DNA of 64,000 bases from Pyrenophora tritici-repentis (GCF_003171515.1 NC_089391.1:4650001-4714000), one strand, 5' to 3'; counted from the stretch's first letter, positions 23,616-35,762 are shown. Translations and numbers: made by a program. Notes: generated by a model not told the origin, from the letters alone.

Positions 23616-26600
23616 ATGGATGGAGTATCTTTCGCCGCAAGTGTGATCGCTATCATACATGTCACTGTGGAGTTAGCAGTACTGATCAAAGAGGTTGCCG
23701 ACGGCGTCAGTGTTGTGGAAGCGACGCTCGCGGACCTTCTCAGCGATGTAGATAGCTTTCAGCGAGTGCTCGAGTCTCTTAAGGAGACGATGGAAAATAG
23801 CGAAATCAATGCGGATCCGCATACCACAGGATATGTGGGTAGCCACTGGAGGAACCTCGCCCGCTCGTTGGACGATGGTGCGGGCGCTTTACAGAAGCTG
23901 CACATACTGTTAGACGGTATCAATAAGACGACATCGGTCTTCGGCGCCGCGCGGAAGCAGTTTAAGTTGAAGAGCGCTACTTGGCAAATATCCCGGTACA
24001 GAGAACAGATCCAATCGTCAAACACTGCACTTCAGTTGTCGCTCAGTACAATCATTCTGTACGTTAGACTTTCAGTGCCCGTCTCATGGCTCTTAATGCC
24101 AAAAATTTGCTGATCAAACACCTAGCTGGAATCAGGTGGCCTTCCAGAAAACTACCACAGACATACATGAGCATATTGTCCCGACACTGGATAAACTCTA
24201 CGATGAATTCCGCACATTCGGCAATTTCCTGAACAAAAAGATAGAGAAGCTTCAGGAAACGGTTGCGAATCAATCTGATCCGGACGACTATGACCTTACA
24301 TATATGACCAACTTGAGGGACTGCGTCAGCTCCGCCGCCGACGTCGTGTCGACCGCTTCAACGATACGTAACCCGAACACGGAAGATGATGTTTCGGTGA
24401 GATGTAACTCTCCTTTTGTAGGACTGTTCCACAAAGAAGAGCCGGAACCCTTGTTGCGTTGGATGCGTTCGAACACTGTGTACAAATTTGAGGACGTAGA
24501 TACACCATTTCCCCTTCGACCAGATACTCGTACTGGACAGATCCCGCCGTCTGATAGCCACATCAGGATCGAGATCGAGATCGATATAATAAGGTCGCTT
24601 TTGACAGAGGGGAAAATGTTCAAAAAAGAGGGTAACCTAGAGAGTGCAGTTCGACGTTTCTGGAACTGCTTAGAGCGGCTGTCAGCCCACACCAGCGATG
24701 GCTCTTTCCGTGCGGAACAACTTGTACTCTCCTGTGGAGTGACAAAGATTGAGATCCTCGACCTTCTCATTGACTCTTATTATCTCTCACGTTCATGGAG
24801 CAACGCGAAAGCAGTCATAGTGGATAAACTATTGGTGGTAGAGCGATGTTCAGGTCAAAAGAACGAAGTCTACCTAAGAGACAGCATGAAGCTAGCAGCG
24901 CTTATGATGAACGACCGCGAATTTGAGCAGGCGCACTGTCAAGCCCGAATAGCGCTGGTAGGCTTCAAGAATCTGGGCGAAGCTGGATGCGAAGGATATG
25001 AAGATTGCCTACGATTTCTGATTCGACTGTGTCAGCACGAAAACGAAATCGAGGGAGAAGACGCTTACTTTGCACTCCTTGCAAGTCATAAAAGAGAGAT
25101 TCGGCATTCTCTATGCCGACCTAAGGTCATACCTTTATCATTCAATGGCCCCAGTCTCCGACCAGATTACAAGTCGAGTCCAAAAGTTACTGTTGGGTCC
25201 ACAACTGCAGCTACGCCATATGAACTCTTAGATAGACCAAGTCGACCGCCACTGAACAAGAAGCGTAGCTCTCGGTTTGAAAGACCCCATTTCCGAGACA
25301 CAGATCAGATCAATATCTTGCAGGGAAGGGCTGGAGCCCAACAAGATTACGAGAAGTGGTTCGGTGATGTCAGGTTCCAACCCAAATCTTGCGAACTACC
25401 GGTATTTTCACTCGCGAGCAACTCCAGCCATAGCAAACGCTTCAGGAATATAGGAGATGAACAGTCACCATCTAGAAGGCAAGATTATAGTTCTTTACCG
25501 CAAAAAGAGACTCGACCAATTGCCAACCTATCAAACGCGACTATCCCCGACATCACAGTATCCATGGATGGTGTTGGCTCCACTGGGCGTACGGATGCTT
25601 CTGGAGCGCTAGTACACGGGATGAACCCAAGCGCCTCCACCATACGGCGAAGCATATCCGATTCGCATCTTCATACTGCCCAGTTACAAGACCAAGGCTT
25701 TGTGCGGGAGAGGTCAGCGAAGTCGTACTCTTCATTGCGGGTTACAAAGCCGGTTCAACACGCTTCCGCCAGAGGTTCATCCTCGGATACAAATAGGGAT
25801 CTAGGCAACGGTCAGCCTGGCAGAACCACCAGAAGACGTCATGGCGACATACATTCAACTGAACTATCCAACGATACGAACTGTACTTGCTCACACGAGG
25901 TATCAGCCATTGGTACTTCACCATGCCCTACATGCCTGGCGCTCATGTCTCAGCTCTCAGAAGATGATTCGCTCATGGATAGCAAGAGTCTGGGGGCTCT
26001 CCATCCAGCCCAGGGTGTCTGGGCATGTATCAGTTGCAAGTCCAGCACTATTCAATACTTGGGTGAGCATGTATGTCGTTCATGCTCAGCAAAAAGGGTG
26101 AACGCTTGTCCCAGCTCGCTCAATAACTTCAAACGCAGTTTTCTCGATTCTCACCACACTCTTTTGCCACCTAGAAATCCGGCTACTTTAGCTGCTAGTC
26201 TGAGCAGTCCCTCCATACGCCGAAAAGCGCTATTGCTTGGAGACACCTTGTGCGGTAAAACACACATGGCGAGCATGTGGAGCGAGAATAAAATTCTAGA
26301 CGAAGATACGCCCCTAACGAACACCTTTGTAACATCGACGACGGTAGATGGCCGTGAGATAGAGCTTGTCACATGGGATACCAGAAGCTTGGACATGTAC
26401 GAGAGCTTGCGTCGCCTGTCGTATGAGGGAACGCACATCGTGTTAATCTGCTTTGACATCACCGACCCAGATTCGTTTGACAACATTGAGGAAATGGTAC
26501 GTTGGCAATCTACTAAATCAAACGACTACATCATTATAAATTCTGACAGCATCAAACAGTGGAACCCAGAGGTTAACCAATACCTCCAAGATGTACCCAA

Positions 26601-26933
26601 AGTTCTCGTTGGCTGCAAAATGGATCTACGAAATAGCGAGACAGCGCTCGCTGGTTTGCGTCTCCGAAACCTCATGCCAGTCTCTCCATATGCTGTAGGT
26701 ATCACCATACTCCTCATAATTCACGAAACTGACATCGTACACAGGCAGATAAACTTGCAATCAAGATACAAGCACTGGCCTACTTTGAAACATCGGCTGT
26801 GAAGAACCAAGGCCTCACGGAGCTCTTCGACTACGTCGCAGATGCTGCAGCAAAACTAGCACCAAAGCGCAGATCTGGAGCTATCAGAAGAGTCTTGTCG
26901 AGAGGTCAGATCAATTTGAAATTCCTGTATTGA
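23616..26933 (+). CDS. HeLo-like N-domain fused to zinc-ribbon-like motifs and an atypical Rho GTPase
   Basis: Exons 23616-24058, 24126-26694 and 26745-26933 give 1066 residues. Residues 1 to about 160 match the helical N-terminal domain common in fungal STAND/NLR-like proteins (MDGVSFAASVIAIIHV... LSTIILWNQ). A helical, TPR-like middle follows at about 325-500, then a long Ser-rich linker. Cysteine pairs at 734/736, 748/751 and 782/785/798/801 look like zinc ribbons. Residues about 848-1045 are a Rho-type G domain: P-loop GDTLCGKT (853-860), WDT at 898-900, LRRLSYEGTHIVLICFDI, VGCKMDLR (976-983) and ETSA (1019-1022). Switch II reads DTRSLD where Rho has DTAGQE, and no CaaX box is present. 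I know no described protein with this order. Function is unknown; self/non-self or stress signalling is inference. Confidence 0.85.
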
Positions 26934-27609
26934 GAGACAGTAAGGGAAGTCTTGAAAGCTACGATGCAGCCAGTCTTCCGAGCGTATGTAATTACAGAAT
27001 CGTGCACAGAGGACAAGACAGCCAGGATTAATGATGGGGATATGTAAGAAGTGCGATATTTTTATAATTTAGTGTATCTGGAGACCATAGAATAACGCTC
27101 GTCGGTAGTTTCTGTTCTCCCCTCTCTTTCCACCGCTCGAAACATGAGCTTCTTCCAACTTTATTTTTGACATCATTTTTGCACCTATTTTTAATTAAAT
27201 AATTCAGCTTTTCAGAATAGAAGCACAGAAAATCACAGTGTTCATGCCGTGCCCTGCTCCTCGGTCTTTTTTGGGAGAAACGGGAGACACACCATCAAAT
27301 AAGCTTTCCGTTCATTTTAACCAGCATTCCAAAGCCGGTGTGATAAAGAGAAAAAGAAACCAAGACCCCCATAGTTTTATACACCCCACGTACAAACAGC
27401 CCACAGATAGCAAGCTTGCACAACGATTTTGAATCTCCCAGACATAGACCTCCCTCAGTTGGATTTTGGTACCCGCATATATGTCTTATTAGACCATTTT
27501 TTCGACATCAACCCTCTCATACACAACTTTCAAGAATCTCATCATGCCAATGGTCAGCCCTTTTTTTCAAGAACAAAGAACGGGAAAGCAGAAACCATTG
27601 GGGAAGGCA

Positions 27610-28400
27610 TCTGCGTCTTTCGGAAAACGGAGAACGCAGAAAACATCCTTGGAGTCTCTATGCGATCTTTGAGAAAACAGGACACACTCATCCTACCTTT
27701 AAAGTTCAAGTTTATTTAGAAAAGAGGGTGGACGCACACAACATTAACGGCTTTTTCCTAGTAGTTTAAGAAAACCAGGCCACACGCATGTATCGAAGAT
27801 CCTTTTTGTTAAATTCAGAAAAGAGAGGGAACGCACACACACACCATGTCCTTTCTTTCTGAAGCTTTTGAAGAAAACAGGACATAGCTACAGATCCCGA
27901 CCTTTTTAGTTTCGACCCCAGACAAGGGAAGTGTTGTAAAGGAGTGATGGAGGAGCCAACACGGTAGGCTTTTATATAGCACGTCCATGGCTGTTTGCAT
28001 CGGACACGAGGGCTCATGTACCCATGTGCTGGATGTAATGATATTTTACGCGCCCTCAAAGCATTTTTTTTGAATTTTGAAGCTCAGGAAAGCAGAAAGC
28101 CCTCATGCGGCGAATGATATGCCCTTTTAGCCTCCTCGTGATGCCCTTTTTGTTGTATGACTTTTTTCATGTTTCCAGTATTTTTCAGCCACACCACTCT
28201 CTCGCCGTTATCGACAACTGCTTCACTTGTTTTTGGAAGTCTCGAGCAACCCCACTCTCCCCTCGTCATCGGATCCTTCTTTCTCTGATTTCAGTATTTT
28301 TCAGGTACATCGCTCTCCTGTCGTCATCAGACTTTTCCTTAACCGCTTTTTGAAATTCTCAAACCACACCACTCTCCCCCGCTCATCAGTGTGATTCCTG
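27610..28400 (+). repeat. Degenerate tandem repeat, about 50-60 bp units
   Basis: A motif of the form TTT..GAAAACAGGACACAC.CATC recurs near 27617, 27665, 27712, 27765, 27815 and 27865, about 50 bases apart (for example GAGAAAACAGGACACACTC, GAAAACCAGGCCACACGC, GAAGAAAACAGGACATAGC). A related form TTTTTCAG/TTTTTGAAA followed by CACACCACTCTC and GTCATCAG recurs near 28175, 28232, 28300 and 28350 with spacing near 57 bases. Copies have diverged strongly, so limits are approximate. Confidence 0.55.
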
Positions 28401-28524
28401 CATGTTTCTAAACCCTCTCAGCCACCAAACGACTCGAAATGCATTTAGAACCACCACCACCACAACAGCAGCAGGAAAAAACATATCTTCCTCTTGAACG
28501 GTTGATTTTAGTGTAATTTCAGAA

Positions 28525-28543
28525 CCCCCCCCCCCCCCCCCCC
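28525..28543 (+). repeat. Homopolymer run of 19 C
   Basis: Nineteen consecutive C residues inside the AT-rich repeat region. True length may differ because such runs are hard to sequence. Confidence 0.9.
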
Positions 28544-29527
28544 ATGTGTCATTTCTTTCAGTTTTTGGAACGGGGGAGACACGACAACATCACATGTTGA
28601 CAAAGGCTTTTTTTATTTAGAAGAATACGGATAGAAGGAAGAATGTAGAAGGAAGAATGTAGAAGGACGAGAGAAAGTGCCACGCCGAGTATATTTTTAT
28701 ATGTCCATCTCCATTTCTCCCCATGTGGGATATCGAAGCACGTTTTTAGAATGAGCGGGGGCATGTATACGCCAGCCCTCCTCCCATCGCCGTTTTCCGA
28801 GCTAGTTTTTTCCGTGAAAAGCCAGAATTTTAGGTAAAAAAGGTGCTGGAAACATACATCTATCTCTTTGAGTCCGTTTTAAGAACGCACAGAAAAAGAA
28901 CAGGAAAGAACCACAAAAGTACAAGGGAAGGATTTTGAAAGCCCGGGACATTTCCAAATTTTGGGTGAGTTTCAGGAGGAAAAAGAGAGGAAAGACATCG
29001 CTTCGATGTCGTGCGATTTTTAAAAAAAAAATTCGAGAGAATAAAGTAGTGTTTATGAAGGAAAGGAAAGAGGGAGAGAGGACAAGCAGTGAGCAGTATT
29101 TATATACCCGTGCCAAGCAAACGAAAAAGCAAACACACATCAATCACATCGACATCAAAAACCTACACTCATGTCACGTCACGTCACCTCATCACTTTAT
29201 CACATAACCCGTACACCCCGCAAATTTTGGAAAAAAAAATAAAAAACTCCGGCACATTTTCATTTCGATTACTGTCAATAAGCTACCCAATACCCCACCC
29301 TACCCAACCCTACCCTCTCCACCCAGACATAGAGAGAGAGACGCCACCACTAAACGCCATCCTCATCATCCAACCAACCAAAAATAAAACCCGGGTATGA
29401 TGCAAAAGAACAAACACACCCCAGTCTCCCTCATCTCCTTCAGCATCAATCCGTCATCCCATCTCCCATACCAAAAAGCTAGAAGAAAAAAAGGCGAAAA
29501 TGAGATTCGTTCCAATCAAGGTATTAA

Positions 29528-30275
29528 CTACAAGTCATTAACACCAGCGTCGTCGTCGTCGTCAATTCTCCGACGCGCTGCTGTGGGTGGGGTCCCGGCC
29601 AAAGCCCAAGGGGAAACAAAGTCGAAAAGAGAAACAAGAATGAGGTATATTGCATGGGAAAAACATGCATGTTCAACGAATTTGCTGGGAATAGAGTTTG
29701 GGGAAGAGATGCATATGTAAGGAGTACTTGGCTGACCATGTGTGACGATGTGAGCTAGACCAAGAGAAGGTGGTGAGCTGGAGTTGGATCGGAGAGGCGA
29801 TGTGGGTGATGAGGATACTGGGGCTGGTCGATGTTGACAGTAGTTAGATCCAACACTTCCGATGTGGCCCGCACAACATCCGTCTCGACTTCCTGAGCCC
29901 CAATGTCAGCTTGGGAGAAGCTCCACTGGGGTACACACGTGCGGGGGTTTGGATGGTATCGGAAGGTGAGTGAGGGAAGTCGGGTCTGGTCGCTACAAGT
30001 GCCTCATCAGACGTGCAGTTGCCCTCAAGAAGAATTGATAGAGAGTCGGGAGATGCACCACGTCTTGCTGGCTCTGGTGGAATAGGCAGAGACTGGCGAC
30101 CACTGTCGAGTCGATTAGATGGCACCTCCATACCCGTGATGATATCGTCCCAAGTTGACGTATTTGCCCCCACTCGTAATTCTCCCGGGACCATGATGCC
30201 CAGCCCCACTCTACCTCTCTGGCTACTCGTGCCGAAACCAGTTCTTTTTCTCGCGCAAACACGAGATGTCAGCAC
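29528..30275 (-). other. Three staggered minus-strand open frames, possible unresolved or decayed gene
   Basis: Downstream of the gene at 30302-31356 and on the same strand, three frames are open in relay: 30275-29844 (first ATG at 30194), 30003-29755, and 29905-29528 (which has no usable start near its beginning). Their translations are Ser/Pro-rich and read like disordered fungal protein (SSSPTSPLRSNSSSPPS; ending in a run of Asp). GT and AG sites exist that could join them, but no single join is clearly right. It could be a multi-exon gene, a decayed gene, or 3' UTR. Confidence 0.2.
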
Positions 30276-30301
30276 ACGGCCAACTCAAGCACTCAGAACA
30301 T

Positions 30302-31356
30302 CTAGTGGTAACGCGGAGGAGTCCCTTGGCCGTTGGGCACACCGTTAGGTTGGAACTCCATCTCGCGCTTCATCATGTCGAGAGTTGAGGGGAAGTATGG
30401 CTCGACGCCATAAGTCTTGAGGTAGCTGGCTGTCTTCTCGATGCGCTTGATCTCGCGCTTGACGTCCCAGCCCTCGCCCTCGCCAAAGCGACGCTGCACC
30501 ACGTCGACCATGGTCTCGTCGAGCCTGTTGTAGAAGTCGCGGCGTGCTGCAATGTCGCCGGCATCGGCGCTATCGATACCGCCGTGCGAGTTGAGGTTGC
30601 CGCCGAGCTTCAGGATGAGATCGAAGGCATAGCGGGGTCCCGACGGCAGCAGCGTCAGGCGCTGGATATCGGGCAGGAACTTGAGCATGGCGGAGGCAAA
30701 GTGCGACGAGGAAATAGAGTCGTTGAGGTCGTCCTGAAGACGGTGCAGGTCGAAGTTGACAATGGTGATCTTGCGGTCGAGCTGCGCGTTGAGAGTGGGG
30801 GCAGCGTCAGCAGTTGTCGTGTCCATGATCTTTGCGATGGAAGCAGGCACGTCTATGGCTGTCAGTATGTCGTCGGAAGAGGGCGGAGGAGAATTGACTC
30901 ACCAGGTCGCAGCCCCCGCTTGTCAATCCAGTTGTGCACTTCTGCGCGCTGCTGCTCAAGCTGATCTACCCATGCCTGCATGTCGGCAAGCTGGCTCTCG
31001 AGCTGCTCAATCTTCTCCTGGTAGGGCTGCACGGCCTGGTTGAAGGCGGCAGTAATCAGATCGGGCATGCCCATGCCGATGGGGTTGGTGTTGCCGGTAG
31101 GCGGAACTGCCTGGGTCCTGATGGGCATGGCGTTGTGTTGTGGTGGAGGGTTCTGAGCGAAGACCGGCTCCTGGGGTTGCTGTTGGCGGGGATACATATC
31201 TTGGTCCTCGGTGGGTGAAAGCGGTTGGCTGTGGTGGGACTCCTTGCGACTCGATTCCGGGCGCTTATCTACGTAATCGTCGAACGACTGTGAGCGAGGA
31301 TTCGGCTCGTTTTCGACGTAACTGTTTGCCCTACTTCGTCGATTCTTGAAGAACAT
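30302..31356 (-). CDS. Conserved-looking unknown protein with coiled coil
   Basis: Exons 31356-30903 and 30852-30302 give 334 residues; the intron has a GTGAGT donor and a CATAG acceptor. The first 100 residues are polar and disordered (MFFKNRRSRANSYVENEP), with Pro/Gln-rich sequence. A coiled coil follows at about residues 107-145 (PYQEKIEQLESQLADMQAW). The C-terminal half is a compact helical domain (TIVNFDLHRLQDDLNDSISS, GPRYAFDLILKLGGNL, VKREIKRIEKTASYLKTYGV). There is no signal peptide or membrane segment. I do not recognise the family. The even codon use and clean splice join make a real gene likely. Confidence 0.75.
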
Positions 31357-32554
31357 TATGCAAAAGAAACAGGCTGCGGCGCAGAGTAAAGGTCGGTGTG
31401 GTTATAAGCTGGCTACGGGCGGGAAGCGAGATAGCGCCGGCTGCAAAGTGAATGGTTGGGTATTTGACGGCCTGAGATTCGCAGAAAATGTGCGAGGTTG
31501 ACTTGTTCTAGGCGGTGGCTGGGATCCAATTCCCGGAAACGAAACAGTTAGCGATAATGAGCGCCACGTTGCACACACACCGCGCAGTTGTACAAAAGGT
31601 ATTGTATCTGCCACGGACCAAGGGTAAACAATACGGTGGGAAGCTAACGAGGTGCCCGAGGACATGTGCAGACTTTGGTTGTCGTGCTGGCAAGCTCCCT
31701 CAAGCGTTGGGTGCGACCATTATAGACTGCAGCAGCCACCCCCCGCTAGTTGTGGACCCGGCCGCCCGCTACCAGCCGCCTCCCAGCCTCAACCCCCCAG
31801 TCTATACTGCAATTGTCACTCGCCCGTTGTCGAGTCTTGAGCCGACAACCGGATTGACCACAAGACACCACGCAACGGATTGAATCAGCCACATGAGCCA
31901 GCACATTGAGCGTCATCCGACACCCTTCTTCCCCTTTATCACCTTTGTTGCCCGGCAACGCCACATTACCTCAACAGGACCCATGCCTCTTATCAACGTC
32001 ATGTTAATGCGCACACCACCTAATGCATGCAATGCCCTGCCGTTGCACTACCAGCTATCTGGCTGAACCATACTTTTTCTTCCCTTTTAATATCATTATT
32101 AACATTATCTGACGTCGAAGCATCCAACAACATCGAAATAGTTCTAAATAACAACTCGTCGCTTTCTCATTGGATGTCCCCACTGATTTCTGTACATGGT
32201 TTAGTTGTTGCATATCTTTATGGTCCTATTTCCATCAGAATTGTGGTATCCGCTTCTAAAGTGACATACGAAGGTGAGTCTTCTGTCATCGCTACCTGGC
32301 TGCTAACCATTTCCGTCCCCATACACATTATCGTCGTCTGGAGAAGACAGCAGAAACTACAGTTGAGGCATTTGTATTAAACCTAAAGATTCACAGACAT
32401 GTAGCCGAGGTGATGTCGATACAGACACTATTCAACATAGTATCAGAAAAAAGGAACTTTCCAACGAGACAACCCCAGTTCAAATTACACAAGCTCGGAC
32501 TGTCCTACTCATTGCTTTTATCTAAACCCTACAAACCCACACATACCCCTCCCC
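31357..32554. other. Intergenic, no gene recognised
   Basis: Holds the promoter of the unknown protein gene at one end and the 3' UTR of MCD4 at the other. Open frames are short and conflicting. Confidence 0.5.
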
Positions 32555-35500
32555 TTACTCCACCTTCCTCTCACCCACCTTCCCCGCACCGACTTTTTTC
32601 TTCCCCCCAAACTCAACCCCCCGAATCGTCCACTCACTGTAAATCTCCAATCCACTAACAAACACGCCCAACAAACTGGCAATAACAAAATGACTGATCG
32701 TCGTCCCAATATCCAACCAACTGCCCTCATCCTTGACCATGTAAAAGAAGCTCAACGTCATAACATCGCTAACCGCCATGACTACCATGAAAAGCGCAGA
32801 CGGCGCAACACCCAGTCGTCTATTCAAGAGACCAAAGTTGGCCGAGAGGGCGGCAAAAGGCGCCATGAGTTTAAGCATGAGGAGCGCGCCTTGGGAGAAA
32901 GGGTCAAAGATGGGGATCAGGCGGTAGACGGCGTCGAGGGAGAAGGAAGATACAGAGGCGATGTTTGAGGCCGAGAAGAAGGCGGATTGGATGAAGAAGA
33001 TGAAGAAGAGGGCGATGCGTGCGTCGCCTAGTGTTAGTGATCTATATTCTCCTTGCTGAAGCGAGCCAAGTCGATCAGATGCAGCGTCCATGGTAGGTTT
33101 GGCGGGGTTCGTTGCGATATCTTTCGCTGTTGATGACGACGCATCGCTGCTCTTGGTGTGTACGTAGACTTGATGCTCGAGGCGCATCCAGCTGAAGAGG
33201 CACATACAGAAGGCGAAGTAGAATAGACCTTCGTATGATATGGAGAGAATGATAAAGGTCGGTGCAAATTGCAAAAATATGACCACTAGTCGATGGACGT
33301 AATGACTGTTGGGGTACAAGCCGTGTAGTTGTGGGACGAACAGAGAGGTTAGCAACGTGGCTCGTCCAACCGTGAGCACGCCTAGTGGTATGCCCTCGCG
33401 TGCTTGGATGTAACTGATGCTACTCTTAGTCACGATCATAGATAGGAGTACAAGGCCGAGTTGGATGCTGAGGATGATGCGCGACTTGTCGTTGAGCTCG
33501 TGTTCGGCAAGCTCAGCTTCAGATTTGGAATCTCCGAGGATGCTCTTCTCGAAGAGTAGGTAGATGGCACCGACTCCAAACATCAGTATTCCTCCAAGGA
33601 GACTGTCAATGGTTAGTATCTAGGCAGAAGGGAAGAATAATCGTTCTTACATCAGGCGCACATCCTCAGCTTTGTTGGCTGGTAGCAACGTAAAAGCGCT
33701 CATGGCAATACATGACAAAGTCCAGGTGGCAACGGTTCCTACGTTCTTCTTGACAAAATCTAGGCCATAGACCGCTGGCCAGAATGTCGCCATAAGATAG
33801 CATACTGTATAAATCTCTCTGATAAAGTAGCTTTGAACCTATTCGATAGTCAGCACAGGCACATGATGCTTTTAACGCCATTACGTACCAGAGCCTCAAG
33901 AAGACCGAAGAAGCCAAGCGTCGCGAAGACAAGCATTGCTACGTCAGCGCCAGAGCTGAGCTGACCAAACAGTCTCTTCCCACCCTTGATCAGTGACAAC
34001 CTCTGAGCATAGACCTCTTCCCAGAAAAGGACCGGAAAGAAAGCATAGGCATAGTAGAAAATCGGGGAACGCTGTTTCAAGAGAATCCCGTAGAGTGCTA
34101 CAAGCACTGATGAGAAAACTACCATGCTCGCTGGCGTCCTCTGTGCCGGAACATGTTCAGTAAGTACATGGGAGTCGATGACTGTTGTAATGGCGAACAC
34201 AATCCAGCCCACGTAGCCCGCGGTGACCAATGTCCTTAGGAATAGCCAGTCGTATGTCTGCAAGTATCGGAGTCCGCGGAGTCCGAGGTCTATGAGCTCA
34301 TGAGTCTGGCGAATAGCTTCCTCTGCGTCCCCCTTGTTGATTGCTGCCTGTATCTCCGCCACGCGATGTTCGACCGAGTGTGCCTCGTCACCAAGACCGG
34401 AGAAGGGCGTGTACCGTAACTGGGTGGTCATTTTCGCCTCCTCCTTGACATGATACATTTCCAGTATCTCCTTGGCATTGGCGAGAAGAGCTTCGGCCTT
34501 GGATTTGGGGTCGGTGTCCAGGTAGGAGAGGGGCAGGACTCCGACTGAATTGGTAGGAAAGTCTAAGCCTACAAGATAGGCCATAAGAGCTGCTACGTCA
34601 GCCTGAGCAACGTCGTGTCGTTCGATCTCGTCCAAGTTCCAGTCAGACGAGAATTCGGTATGACCTCGTGCGATACCAGATTTGTTCTTGGACGGTGCGG
34701 CGACACCAGCACCCCATGCAATCAAGGGTGTGCGCGTGTTATCTGGATGACCGTCTCCATGGCTGCCCCAATCGCTCATACCGTGGTCTGCCGTAAACAC
34801 AAACGACGTTTTGTCGTCGCCGTAGAAGTCTTCAATGAGACGAGTGATCTCTTGCACGCCGCGATCGACAATTTGGATATTGTGCAGATACTGCCAGGAA
34901 TAGGGACGATGCGCATGGCCAGTAGTATCCAATCCCAGCAAATGCAAGAAGAAGACATTCTTCTCCTGCCGCAGCTCTGCGTCCAAAGTCGCATTCGTCT
35001 TTGCATCCGCGAACAGCTTCGCAACACGCTCAAAGACCCATTCGTCCAGCATCCAGGCATTTTTGGAATAGTCTTCCTCTTCGGCACCATAGCAGTATGC
35101 ATCGACTCTTCCAGGCACCGCACCAGTCTCGAACATGGGAAGAATGTCCGGGCTGCCCCAACTCCATGTATGCCTGCTTCGATTGAAGACACTGTCAAAG
35201 TTGACCGGGTTCAGCTTCCAACCGGTTGTGACGGCAGAGACATCCTCGTATAAACCTGCGATGAGCGCAACATGTCCAGGGCGTGATTCGGTAGGGACAC
35301 GAGTGTGAGAGACGCCAAAAGTGCCATGTTCTAGGACGCGAGATCGGAGGAATGGAGCGAGTGGACGCGGTATACTCGAGTTGTCCGCCAAAGGGGTCGG
35401 GGGGTTTGGATCAGGGTTTGGAAACGATTGGAACGCTTTGTCTGCGCGCAGCCCATCGCCTGCAATGCCATTAGCCTACAACCAACTGCGCATATTTTGG

Positions 35501-35762
35501 CACCTTACCGACGAACAAGACCAGTCGTTTTGCAGGAGCTTCTTGTGTCTGCACTCGGTGCTCGCGCATGCCATGGACGACAGGACTTTTGAAATAAATG
35601 TCGAAAATCTGTTCAAATCGTCAGATCAGGAGGTGACGGCCCCCAAGGGCAAAAAGAGGGTTCCAAAGGGTCCATTGCATCTGCTGGACTTACCGAAAAT
35701 ATGTACACCAGGTGGAACACCACCGCGATCAGTAAAAACCTATAGCGACCGAATTGCGCCAT
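32555..35762 (-). CDS. MCD4: GPI ethanolamine phosphate transferase 1 (Mcd4)
   Basis: Five exons (35762-35694, 35608-35509, 35459-33889, 33838-33651, 33602-32555) give 991 residues, the usual Mcd4 length. The enzyme adds phosphoethanolamine to the first mannose of the GPI precursor in the ER. The N-terminus is a signal-anchor helix ([15 protein letters not shown]). The lumenal alkaline-phosphatase-like domain carries metal-site motifs FVGDGLRAD (Asp58), PTESRPGH with the likely nucleophile Thr113, [10 protein letters not shown] and [12 protein letters not shown]. The C-terminal half is a multi-helix membrane domain, ending in a Lys/Gly-rich tail. Splice joins restore the family motif [14 protein letters not shown] across intron 1 and FVG/DGLR across intron 2, which fixes the exon structure. 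Confidence 0.95.

Larger units (their letters stand above)
26934..29527. other. Gene-free, low-complexity, repeat-bearing interval
   Basis: No supported gene. The first few hundred bases are the 3' UTR of the HeLo-GTPase gene. From about 27.2 kb the sequence is AT-rich and made of A-rich, then pyrimidine-rich, short segments with degenerate tandem copies (listed separately), and it contains a run of 19 C. Open frames such as 27416-27769 are composed of these repeats and look non-coding. Confidence 0.55.

Noticed and set aside
29300..29320. CCCTACCC-type tracts as telomere-like sequence
   Set aside because: Only one or two irregular copies are present, unlike a (TTAGGG)n array; similar tracts near 17 kb are equally short.
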